A stretch of 64,000 bases of DNA from JAWLHU01 sp049325315 (GTDB lineage Bacteria > Bacillota > Sulfobacillia > Symbiobacteriales > Symbiobacteriaceae): the NCBI GenBank assembly GCA_049325315.1, contig JBMONB010000150.1, forward strand, positions 1 to 64,000. Reading direction: 5' to 3'. This document shows, one piece after another, positions 17,683-24,741 of this stretch. The notes below the pieces were generated by a model. The model was not told the DNA's origin, searched no databases, and saw only the letters and a list, made by a program, of their open reading frames with translations. How positions within the stretch are numbered: position 1 is the stretch's first letter; each line of letters begins with the position of its first letter. A program made the translations under genes and the position numbers.

Positions 17683-19437
17683 ATGAGGCAGGTGAAGCAG
17701 ACCCTCTCAGCCGTGCTCCATTGGCTGAACAACCTTCGGTTGTGGTACAAAATCCTCTTTCTCACGGTCTCGCTGGTGCTCTTCTCCACCATCTTGACCG
17801 GCTGGTACTCGTATCGGGTGACGGCCCGCATGGTGACAGAGCAAGCCTTCGCCCAGTCCCACGAGACCGTGGTCCAGGCGGCCAACTTCCTGGACGAGAA
17901 GTTGCGCGGTTTGCTTTGGCACTCCTTCTTCCTGCAGACGAACAGCGCCGTGCAGCGGGCGATGACCTACGAACCGGGTGAATCCTTCGCCTCGGAATGG
18001 ACAGCGATTCAAAATCCCCTCACGAACTTGCGTGTGCGGGACCGGGCCGTTCACTCCGTCATGGTCTCGACCCCGCACGCTGACTACTTCGAAACGGTAA
18101 ACATAAGATCCGGGCAGTCGTTCCGGGAGACCCACCTGTACAAGGTGGCCTCGCAGCACCAGGGGTTCACCTGGTTCAACGCTCACCCGGATCCGCTGTT
18201 CCGGGGCGGGCGTCAGTTGATCACCCTGGTGCTGCCGGTCACGGTTCCGGAGGATATCGACGATACGTACATCATCGTCAACCTCTCGGCCGATTGGTTC
18301 TATGAGTACCTTTCCGGGGTCGATGCAGGCGAGCAGAGCCAGGTCTTTCTGGTAGATGGCAACGGGCGGTTGGTTCTGCCCATGGAGCTACACCCAGAGG
18401 CAGATGTGGCGTTCCTCAGGAGCCTGCCCGCAGCCAGGGGCACCCGCGAGGTTGACTGGGGGGAACCCTATGTGGTCAACCATGCCCCGATCAACGCGGC
18501 GGGCTGGCAGATTATCTCGATCCAACCCAAGGCCGCACTGCTCGCGGGAGCGAACCCGATTCGGGTGGCGACAGGCGCCATTATGGCGGTGGCGCTGGTC
18601 ATCTCAGGCCTGCTCTCCATGGTGCTGGCCAACTCGATCGCCAAGCCGCTCGAGCGGCTGCGCAGCCTCATGCGGCAGGTAGAGAAGGCCGACTTTGCCA
18701 CCTCGTTCAACGCCCGGTACGACGACGAGGTCGGCGACCTGGGGCGCTCCTTCAACCACATGACCAGCCGGCTCAACGAGCTGGTGAGACAGGTGGAGCA
18801 TGAGCAGCAGCAGAAGCGGTATGCCGAACTGAAGGCGCTCCAGGCGCAGATGAACCCGCACTTCCTCTACAACACCCTGGATTCGATCTACTGGAAGGCA
18901 CAGCTGAAGGATCACCAGAGTGTGGCGGAGATGGTGGTCTCGCTTTCACGCCTTCTCCGGTTGGGACTGAACAAGGGGGAGGAGATCACCACGCTGGGGT
19001 TGGAACTGGAGCACACCGACATCTACCTGCAGCTTCAGAAGCGCAATTACGAGCACCTCTTTGCGTACACGGTGGAGGCCAGCCCGGGCGTGATCGATGT
19101 TCCCTGCCCGAAGCTGATCCTCCAGCCCATCGTGGAGAACAGCCTGCTGCATGGCTTCTCGGGCATGAGCGACGGCGGGCAGATTCGGGTCTCCGCTGAG
19201 CGCGACGGAGACCGGGTGCTGATCACCCTCACCGACAACGGCAGGGGGCTGCCCGAAGACACATCGCCCCTGGAGACCGGGTTTGGCCTGAGAAATGTGC
19301 AGGAGCGGCTCCGCCTGCACTTCGGGCCGGAGTATGGGGTGACCTTCGCGAACGGACCGGGCGGCGGTACTCAGGTGACCGTCACGCTACCCGCCAGGAC
19401 AGGAGGTGTTCCTGATGTACCGGCTGATGTTGGTTGA
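17683..19437 (+). CDS. Sensor histidine kinase, LytS/YesM type
   Basis: The ATG at 17683 follows GGGGAGGG and gives 584 residues. A membrane helix near residues 20-42 (WYKILFLTVSLVLFSTILTG) and another near 290-312 flank an extracellular sensor domain. HAMP follows (NSIAKPLERLRSLM), then the His-kinase box ALQAQMNPHFLYNTLD with the phosphorylated His near 391, and an ATPase domain (ILQPIVENSLLHGF; DNGRGLP; GFGLRNVQERL). Kinases of this class with AraC-type regulators usually sense carbohydrate through a partner binding protein. It is divergent from the importer operon and overlaps the regulator. Confidence 0.92.
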   Translation: MRQVKQTLSAVLHWLNNLRLWYKILFLTVSLVLFSTILTGWYSYRVTARMVTEQAFAQSHETVVQAANFLDEKLRGLLWHSFFLQTNSAVQRAMTYEPGESFASEWTAIQNPLTNLRVRDRAVHSVMVSTPHADYFETVNIRSGQSFRETHLYKVASQHQGFTWFNAHPDPLFRGGRQLITLVLPVTVPEDIDDTYIIVNLSADWFYEYLSGVDAGEQSQVFLVDGNGRLVLPMELHPEADVAFLRSLPAARGTREVDWGEPYVVNHAPINAAGWQIISIQPKAALLAGANPIRVATGAIMAVALVISGLLSMVLANSIAKPLERLRSLMRQVEKADFATSFNARYDDEVGDLGRSFNHMTSRLNELVRQVEHEQQQKRYAELKALQAQMNPHFLYNTLDSIYWKAQLKDHQSVAEMVVSLSRLLRLGLNKGEEITTLGLELEHTDIYLQLQKRNYEHLFAYTVEASPGVIDVPCPKLILQPIVENSLLHGFSGMSDGGQIRVSAERDGDRVLITLTDNGRGLPEDTSPLETGFGLRNVQERLRLHFGPEYGVTFANGPGGGTQVTVTLPARTGGVPDVPADVG

Positions 19438-21007
19438 CGACAAGCCAGGCGTGATCGCCGGCCTCAAACAGCTCGGGAACTGGGAAGAGATGGGCGTGAC
19501 CCTGGTCGGGGAGGCGTTCAACGGCGAGCAGGCCCTGCGGGTAGCGGAGGCGCAGCAGCCCGACCTGGTGATCACGGACATCCGCATGCCGATCATGGAT
19601 GGGCTGGAACTCGCCCGACGGCTCCTGGACCGCAGGCCCGCGACCAAGGTGATCGTGCTGACCGGTCATGATGAGTTCGAGTACGCCCGGGCGGCGCTGA
19701 AGCTGGGGGCGGTGGAGTTTCTGCTGAAGCCCTCCACCCTGGGCGAGATCCGCGCCGCTGTGCGCCGTGCGGTCGATCTGCTCAACCAGGAGCGGGCCCG
19801 GCACGACGAGCTGGCCGGCCTGCGGCAGCGCGTGCAGGAGTCGCTGCCCCTGCTCCGGCAGGAGTACATCGGCCGGCTGCTCCGGGGAGACCTGCCGGTT
19901 CCCGAGGCCGAACTGCCGGGGCTGTTCGCCTTTGCCGGCGTGCCATTTGGCCTGGAGCGGCTCCAGGTGATCGTCTTTGGCCTGGACATGCCCGGCACGC
20001 CCGACCCAGCGGAAGCAGAGGTCCGGCGCCTTTCGCTAGATGTCGCCATTCGCCCCGGGGTCGAGGTGGCCGGATGGGTACTGATCCGGGGGCTCGACTC
20101 CAGCCCTGTGGCCATTGGCGCCGCACCCCCCGGCTGGGGGGAGGACCAGGTCCGGCAGGAGGCAATCGCCCTGGCAGAGGCCTCGTTGGAGGCGGCTCTG
20201 TCCCACGGGGTTCCCGCCTCGGCGGGGATCGGGCGAATCGCGACGGGGGTGCGCGACCTGCCCCGCGCCTATCGCGAGGCACACGCGGCGCTCCACCAGC
20301 GGTTCTTCCTGGGGACTGGCTTGGCGATCCACGCCGGCGATCTGTACGTTGCTGAGCGACCGCCGGCGCCGTATCCGGACTGGGCCGAAGAGGAGATGCT
20401 GCTGGCGCTCCGGTCCGGCAATACAGCTCAACTAAGGGCGTCGCTCACCGAGTTCTTCCGGGCGGGCGCCGTTGGCGGGGACCGGGATCAGCTCTACCTG
20501 CTCTGCCAGGAGCTGACCTTTGCAGCCTCCCGCACCCTCCGGGAGATCGAGGTAGATGGCCTGGAGCCGCCCGACCTGCGCCTGGCCACGTCGGCGGCCG
20601 ACTGCCAGGAATGGCTGGGCCGATGGCTTATGGAAGCGGCACAGCAGGTGGTGGAGCAGCGGCAGTCCCGCCAGCACGATGCAGTTGCCCGGGTGAAGCG
20701 GTACGTGCAGGAGCACCTGGGCGGCGACTGCTCCCTTCAGGCGCTGGCCGACCACGTCCACCTGAGCCCGACCTACCTGGCCCAGCTGTTCAAGCGCCAG
20801 ACCGGCCAGACCGTGCTGGAGTATGTGACAGAGCGAAAGATGGAGCAGGCCCGCCAACTGCTGGCCACCACCGACGAGAAGATCGCCTCCATCTGCGATG
20901 CCCTGGGGTATAACGACCGCCGCCACTTCGTGGACGTGTTCCGGCGCCACACCGGCGCTGCGCCCAGCGAATACCGGCAGCGCTACCGCCCGGGAGCGGC
21001 CGAGTAA
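19415..21007 (+). CDS. Response regulator with AraC-type DNA-binding domain (YesN type)
   Basis: The ATG at 19415 sits eight bases after AGGAGG, giving 530 residues; a GTG at 19406 lies inside that site. A receiver domain (residues 1-120) carries LVITDIRMPIMDG with the phospho-acceptor Asp near 54, and LKPSTLGEI. A long middle domain of unknown ligand follows, and a C-terminal AraC pair of HTH motifs (LQALADHVHLSPTYLAQLF; IASICDALGYNDRRHFVDVF). It is the partner of the kinase and very likely activates the divergent uronate operon. Confidence 0.92.
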   Translation: MYRLMLVDDKPGVIAGLKQLGNWEEMGVTLVGEAFNGEQALRVAEAQQPDLVITDIRMPIMDGLELARRLLDRRPATKVIVLTGHDEFEYARAALKLGAVEFLLKPSTLGEIRAAVRRAVDLLNQERARHDELAGLRQRVQESLPLLRQEYIGRLLRGDLPVPEAELPGLFAFAGVPFGLERLQVIVFGLDMPGTPDPAEAEVRRLSLDVAIRPGVEVAGWVLIRGLDSSPVAIGAAPPGWGEDQVRQEAIALAEASLEAALSHGVPASAGIGRIATGVRDLPRAYREAHAALHQRFFLGTGLAIHAGDLYVAERPPAPYPDWAEEEMLLALRSGNTAQLRASLTEFFRAGAVGGDRDQLYLLCQELTFAASRTLREIEVDGLEPPDLRLATSAADCQEWLGRWLMEAAQQVVEQRQSRQHDAVARVKRYVQEHLGGDCSLQALADHVHLSPTYLAQLFKRQTGQTVLEYVTERKMEQARQLLATTDEKIASICDALGYNDRRHFVDVFRRHTGAAPSEYRQRYRPGAAE

Positions 21008-21011
21008 CGTG

Positions 21012-21049
21012 AAGGCGCCATCCACTTGAAGGGATGGCGTCTTGATTTT
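21012..21049 (+). terminator. Rho-independent terminator after the two-component genes
   Basis: A 12-bp stem (21012-21023 with 21032-21043) with one wobble pair is followed by GATTTTG. It marks the downstream end of the uronate island. Confidence 0.7.
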
Positions 21050-21160
21050 GCGCGCAATTAGCAGGCAAGCGAGCAGGAAATACCGCCGTCACCGCGAAGA
21101 GATAGGCGTCGGGTCTGTCCTTACTCCCTCGCGCATAGCCTTGGGTGGGGGGGCAGACCA

Positions 21161-21754
21161 GTGCAGCGGTTGGAACTCCAGTTTTACGCCTTCTTCATGA
21201 TCGTGCTGAGCGGCATGGCTCTGGGCTTTCTCTTTGACCTGTTGCGGGCGCTTCGCGGGTATTACCGTCCCGACCGCTGGGTCGGCGCTGCCGGGGACCT
21301 GTTCTTCTGGGGAGCGGCGACGCTGGTTCTGGCCGGGGGCCTCTTCTTCGGCAACTGGGGCGAGTTCCGGTTCTACGTGCTGGTCGGTATGCTGCTGGGG
21401 CTCGGCCTGTATTACTGGTTAGCAAGTCCCGTTGTCCTTGTGCTCACCCGGTCTTTCCTGCGGCTGATTACCTGGTTTCTGGACCTGCTCTGGATGCTGG
21501 TGGTCAAACTCCTCTGGGCCCCACTGCTCGCTCTGGCTGCCCTGCTGCTGGGCGCCGGGCGAATTCTCTGGGGCTGGGCGAGCGCGCTCCTGGGCGGGGT
21601 CTGGCGGGCGGCTGAGGGGCTGGGCGGCTGGCTGATGCGCCCCCTGATTCGCCCCTACCGGTGTGCGAAGCTCCGCTACCTGCTGGCCAAGCGGAAGGTG
21701 AAGCGGACCCTCCGGGGGTGGCTGCTGGGGCCGCCCCGGCACCGCCGTCGGTGA
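21161..21754 (+). CDS. yabQ: Spore cortex biosynthesis protein YabQ
   Basis: The 197-residue membrane protein begins with a GTG behind GGTGGGGGGG. Four or more hydrophobic helices are visible, including the YabQ-type start FYAFFMIVLSGMALGFLFDLLR. YabQ is needed for spore cortex formation and localises to the forespore membrane. The usual neighbours, divIC and an S1-domain gene, follow directly. The C-terminus is long and basic (KRKVKRTLRGWLLGPPRHRRR region). Confidence 0.88.
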   Translation: MQRLELQFYAFFMIVLSGMALGFLFDLLRALRGYYRPDRWVGAAGDLFFWGAATLVLAGGLFFGNWGEFRFYVLVGMLLGLGLYYWLASPVVLVLTRSFLRLITWFLDLLWMLVVKLLWAPLLALAALLLGAGRILWGWASALLGGVWRAAEGLGGWLMRPLIRPYRCAKLRYLLAKRKVKRTLRGWLLGPPRHRRR

Positions 21755-21932
21755 AAGCAAAATCGGACGCAATCCTTCACACGCGCAGTATGGCAAGAAT
21801 TTTTCTGCGCGCGAGAAGGATTTTCGGCGTTGCCCACGTATAAAATCTGTACACAGGTTGTAGATGTTTTGTACTCAGGTTGTACACAGAATATCCACAG
21901 GCTGTGCACAATGACCGAGGGCGGACAACGCA
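21755..21932 (+). other. AT-richer leader region upstream of the small HTH and divIC genes
   Basis: This gap of 178 bp is less GC-rich than its flanks. It holds a TATAAAAT box (21839-21846) without a good -35 element, and the six-unit 11-bp repeat described separately. No gene is supported in it. Confidence 0.5.
21848..21913. repeat. Six tandem 11-bp repeats, consensus TGTACACAGGT
   Basis: Units start at 21848, 21859, 21870, 21881, 21892 and 21903, with no gaps. The octamers are TGTACACA, TGTAGATG, TGTACTCA, TGTACACA, TATCCACA and TGTGCACA. Eleven bases is close to one helical turn, so a protein could bind every unit on one face. Unit 5 with its preceding A (ATATCCACA) matches the DnaA box TTATCCACA at eight of nine positions. 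The array ends 19 bases before the GTG of the small HTH gene. Confidence 0.75.
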
Positions 21933-22166
21933 GTGAACATCGAAATTCGCGGTGCCGAACGGCTAAGCTTCCGGGAGCGACAGGTAGTCGTTCTAAAGGA
22001 GATGGGCTGGAGCAATGACCAGGTGGCCAAGCGGCTAGCGCTTGCACCAGGCACCGTCGCGACCTTGTACAACCGGGCCAAATCCAAGGGCTATCAGGTT
22101 GTCATTATCTTGCCGGGAGACACCCTCGGACTCTTCGACAGCGCCGAGAGGGAGGAAGAAGAATGA
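21933..22166 (+). CDS. Small HTH protein, sigma region 4-like
   Basis: The 77-residue protein starts at GTG 21933 and overlaps divIC in an ATGA. Residues 10-55 (LSFRERQVVVLKEMGWSNDQVAKRLALAPGTVATLYNRAKSKGY, split here by the usual turn) form a helix-turn-helix like sigma-70 region 4 or LuxR domains. The tail ends in an acidic run. B. subtilis has no counterpart between yabQ and divIC. A natural guess is autoregulation through the 11-bp array in its leader. It is probably not a sigma factor, because only the one HTH is present. Confidence 0.65.
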   Translation: MNIEIRGAERLSFRERQVVVLKEMGWSNDQVAKRLALAPGTVATLYNRAKSKGYQVVIILPGDTLGLFDSAEREEEE

Positions 22167-22525
22167 GTGCGCCCCAAAGGCGAGGGGATGAGGCGGCAGT
22201 GAGCGCGCCCGTTCCAGTGCGTCGACCGAAGGGAAACCCCCTTCGCCGGCACTGGCTCACGGGCGCGTTTGTTGTTGGGCTCATGGGGGTGATCTCCTTC
22301 ACCGGGCTGCAGGTCTACCACGCGGAACAACGCCTCCAGCAAGTAAACGAAACCCGCGCCCAGGTAGAGTTGGAGCTGAAGGAGATCCGCCAGAAAAACA
22401 CCCGACTGAAGGAGACCCTGGAGAAGGTGACCAGCGACGAGTACATGGAACTAAAAGCGAAGGAAATGGGCTTTACTAACCAAAACGAGAAGGTATATCA
22501 GACCGGGTCGCCTAAGGGTAATTAA
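22163..22525 (+). CDS. divIC: Septum formation initiator, DivIC/FtsB family
   Basis: The 120-residue bitopic membrane protein has a basic cytoplasmic N-terminus, one membrane helix (about 32-52, LTGAFVVGLMGVISFTGLQV) and a heptad coiled coil (about 55-95, AEQRLQQVNETRAQVELELK...). The DivIC/FtsB end motif is AKEMGFTNQNEKVYQ. It forms a complex with FtsL and DivIB at the septum. The start ATG follows GGGAGG. Position after yabQ is the conserved one. Confidence 0.9.
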   Translation: MSAPQRRGDEAAVSAPVPVRRPKGNPLRRHWLTGAFVVGLMGVISFTGLQVYHAEQRLQQVNETRAQVELELKEIRQKNTRLKETLEKVTSDEYMELKAKEMGFTNQNEKVYQTGSPKGN

Positions 22526-22541
22526 ATTTGGCAATTTTCTC

Positions 22542-22571
22542 TTGACCGCGCCGCCGTCCTCTTAGTACAAT
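22542..22571 (+). promoter_or_regulatory. Sigma-A promoter for the S1-domain gene
   Basis: TTGACC (22542-22547) and TACAAT (22566-22571) are separated by 18 bases, 38 bases before the start codon. This is one of the best consensus matches in the window. Confidence 0.65.
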
Positions 22572-22608
22572 ATCGCGTGCAAATATCTGTAAAGGGGCGG
22601 CAGATCGC

Positions 22609-23007
22609 GTGAGCGCGATGTCCGAGTTGGAGATCGGGTGCATCGTGGAAGGCACCGTTTCGGGTATTACCAACTTTGGGGCCTTTGTGAGCCTCCCGAA
22701 CGGCAAGACGGGCCTGGTCCACATTTCCGAGGTGGCTGACGAGTTCGTGCGGGACGTCAACGACTACCTGAAGGAGCAAGACGTGGTCAGGGTGAAGGTC
22801 ATGTCCTTCGATGAACGTGGCCGCATTGCCCTGTCGATCAAGCAAGCCGATCCCAGCTACCGACCGGACACCCCGCGCCCGCGACGCTCAGGAGCATCGT
22901 TTGAAGACAAGCTATCCAAGTTCCTGAAGGAGAGCGAGGACCGGCAATTGGATCTCCGCCGGCTGGAAGGGAAGCGCGGCGGTCGTGGTGGTCGCAGCGG
23001 CTCTTAG
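22609..23007 (+). CDS. yabR: S1-domain RNA-binding protein (YabR-like)
   Basis: The 132-residue protein is an S1 domain (residues 8-75: LEIGCIVEGTVSGITNFGAFV, GLVHISEVADEFVRDVNDYL, VKVMSFDERGRIALSIKQ) and a basic, disordered C-terminal tail ending in Arg-Gly repeats. It matches the general stress/YabR type that follows divIC in Bacillus. It binds RNA and probably associates with ribosomes. The GTG at 22609 lies nine bases after AAAGGGG, a better fit than the ATG at 22618. Confidence 0.87.
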   Translation: MSAMSELEIGCIVEGTVSGITNFGAFVSLPNGKTGLVHISEVADEFVRDVNDYLKEQDVVRVKVMSFDERGRIALSIKQADPSYRPDTPRPRRSGASFEDKLSKFLKESEDRQLDLRRLEGKRGGRGGRSGS

Positions 23008-23018
23008 TACGCCTGATA

Positions 23019-23044
23019 CGGGCGCCTGCGGGCGCCCGGTTTTG
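23019..23044 (+). terminator. Rho-independent terminator after the S1 gene
   Basis: An 8-bp GC stem (23019-23026 with 23031-23038) and four-base loop are followed by GTTTTG. Confidence 0.75.
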
Positions 23045-23085
23045 TTGGTGGGCGATACAATGGTTGCAATGGAGTTTTCGGTTTG

Positions 23086-23114
23086 TTGAAAGTAGCGGTG
23101 ACCCATGCTAAGAT
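23086..23114 (+). promoter_or_regulatory. Sigma-A promoter of tRNA-Leu
   Basis: TTGAAA (23086-23091), a 17-base spacer and TAAGAT (23109-23114) lie 17 bases before the tRNA 5' end. Confidence 0.7.
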
Positions 23115-23131
23115 AGGTTAGCGATCAACAT

Positions 23132-23219
<88 letters not shown>

Positions 23220-23224
23220 CGTAG

Positions 23225-23262
23225 CAGAAGGGCTCCAGCGATTTTCGCTGGAGCCCTTCTGT
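23225..23262. terminator. Hairpin between tRNA-Leu and the convergent gene
   Basis: A perfect 16-bp stem (23225-23240 with 23246-23261) and ATTTT loop are followed by TCTT. It can serve both the tRNA and the minus-strand gene that ends at 23264. Confidence 0.75.
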
Positions 23263-23263
23263 C

Positions 23264-24616
23264 TTACCCCACCTCTTCTTCCTCCGGCTGGGCGGTCAGG
23301 AACTCCGCCACCGGGTTGATGAGCAGTTCCAGGACCGCCCACCGGTATGCCTCGGGATCGGCGATCCGGTAAGACCCATCATCGGCCGGGCCTGCGACCC
23401 GGTGTTGAAACTTGAGCCGGCCCAGGGCAGCTGTCATGCGCTCTGCGGCCCCGGGAGGCATGTCCGGATTGTCCAACGCTGGCCGGAGCCGCCAGGTACC
23501 GCCCTGGTCCTGGGCAATCCGGAGAAGATGGTAGCCAGCCATCGCTTTCGCCTGCAGCTCCTCCGGCAGCGAGAATCGCTCGGCAGGGAGTTCCAGCCGC
23601 TGCTTGGCGACCGGCGGGATCCCCGGTGCGAAGTGATACCACTCGCTCTTGTCTCGGCGAACGATCAACTGGGCGAGCCCCATCTTTGCCAGGGTGCGGA
23701 CTAACCGGCGCAGGTACTGACGCAGCGTGGGATCCTTGAACAGAACGCGCAACGGCGCGTCGGGCTGCAGGATCCAGGCCCGATTGACCTGGCTGGCCCT
23801 GCCCTTCACCCACACCGCCGGCAACGGCACGGCTAACTCATCGATCAATGCATGCATGGTCTCGGTACGAATGTCAGACAGCCAGCGGAGTCGCCGGCGG
23901 ATGGCCGTGTCACGGTAGCCAAGGGCCAGTTCCTGGCCGTGGGCCGGCAGGGTGAGATCCTTCGTCTCGGAATCGTACACGATATGCCCCGTTGCCAGCG
24001 CCATGTGGAAGGTGATGCCGGAGTTGACCATGTTCGCCCAGGTGAGGGCGTTCCCTTGATCCAGGGTCAGCGCCTCCGCCGTGATCCGGGGCACCTCGGT
24101 GACCCAGTGCAGGCTCGGAAAGAGGCGCGGAGCCGCCCGGCCATTCCATACCAGCAGACCGGCACGCTTGAGGGCCCAGTAGGGCCGGTCGCCCATCTCG
24201 CGGTGAGCGCGGTTAATTGCAGCCGCACTCTGGAGGCGACAGAGGCGGCGCAGGACCTCATAGGGGATCTCGCGGAGCACGTGGGCGAACCTGGCGTGGG
24301 CCCCCACAAAGAGCCGGTTGGCGCACCGGGAGGAGATGAGACCCCTGTTCCAGCGCATGATGTCGCTGTTCAGGCCAATTGTGCCATCGCGGTACTGCAC
24401 AACAATTCCACGGTCAATCAGGCCGCGCAAGGCTTGGGCAAACCCCTCCCTGGCCAGGTCGGCATACTCACGGAACGGGTTCTGCCAGCCTGTCGTGCGC
24501 ATTTCGACCCCTCCCCGGCACGCCAGCAGGGCTGCCAGGAGGCAGATCTCCTGGGTGCTCCCGTCGGTGGCCAAACGATCGATGGCGGCAAGCAGTCGGT
24601 CCTCTGGTTGCATCAT
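23264..24616 (-). CDS. Hypothetical protein, 450 residues
   Basis: I do not recognise a family. The ATG at 24616 follows AGGAAG; an ATG seven codons earlier has no site. The protein looks soluble and helical. The N-terminus (EDRLLAAIDRLATDGSTQEICLLAALLACRG) and middle (REIPYEVLRRLCRLQSAAAINRAH) suggest winged-helix-like segments: EMGDRPYWALKRAGLLVWNGRA and LRRLVRTLAKMGLAQLIVRRD each resemble a recognition helix with a wing. It ends in EEEEVG. No signal peptide or membrane helix is visible. It is a single transcription unit or the tail of the YcaO transcript, 125 bases downstream of it. A DNA-binding or replication-initiator-like role is possible but unproven. Confidence 0.6.
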   Translation of the reverse strand: MMQPEDRLLAAIDRLATDGSTQEICLLAALLACRGGVEMRTTGWQNPFREYADLAREGFAQALRGLIDRGIVVQYRDGTIGLNSDIMRWNRGLISSRCANRLFVGAHARFAHVLREIPYEVLRRLCRLQSAAAINRAHREMGDRPYWALKRAGLLVWNGRAAPRLFPSLHWVTEVPRITAEALTLDQGNALTWANMVNSGITFHMALATGHIVYDSETKDLTLPAHGQELALGYRDTAIRRRLRWLSDIRTETMHALIDELAVPLPAVWVKGRASQVNRAWILQPDAPLRVLFKDPTLRQYLRRLVRTLAKMGLAQLIVRRDKSEWYHFAPGIPPVAKQRLELPAERFSLPEELQAKAMAGYHLLRIAQDQGGTWRLRPALDNPDMPPGAAERMTAALGRLKFQHRVAGPADDGSYRIADPEAYRWAVLELLINPVAEFLTAQPEEEEVG

Positions 24617-24741
24617 CCACACTTCCTCATAACCCATCTATGTGGATATACGAGTCGAAGCAGATGATGGTTCGCGACGGGACCAGGTTTTGCGCGAGGG
24701 AAACCGATGCTCAACCTGTGGGCAACCCCTGCCCTCTTCCT

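Noticed and set aside
24638..24650. TGTGGATAT, a near DnaA box upstream of the 450-residue gene
   Set aside because: A single degenerate 9-mer without neighbours is expected by chance.
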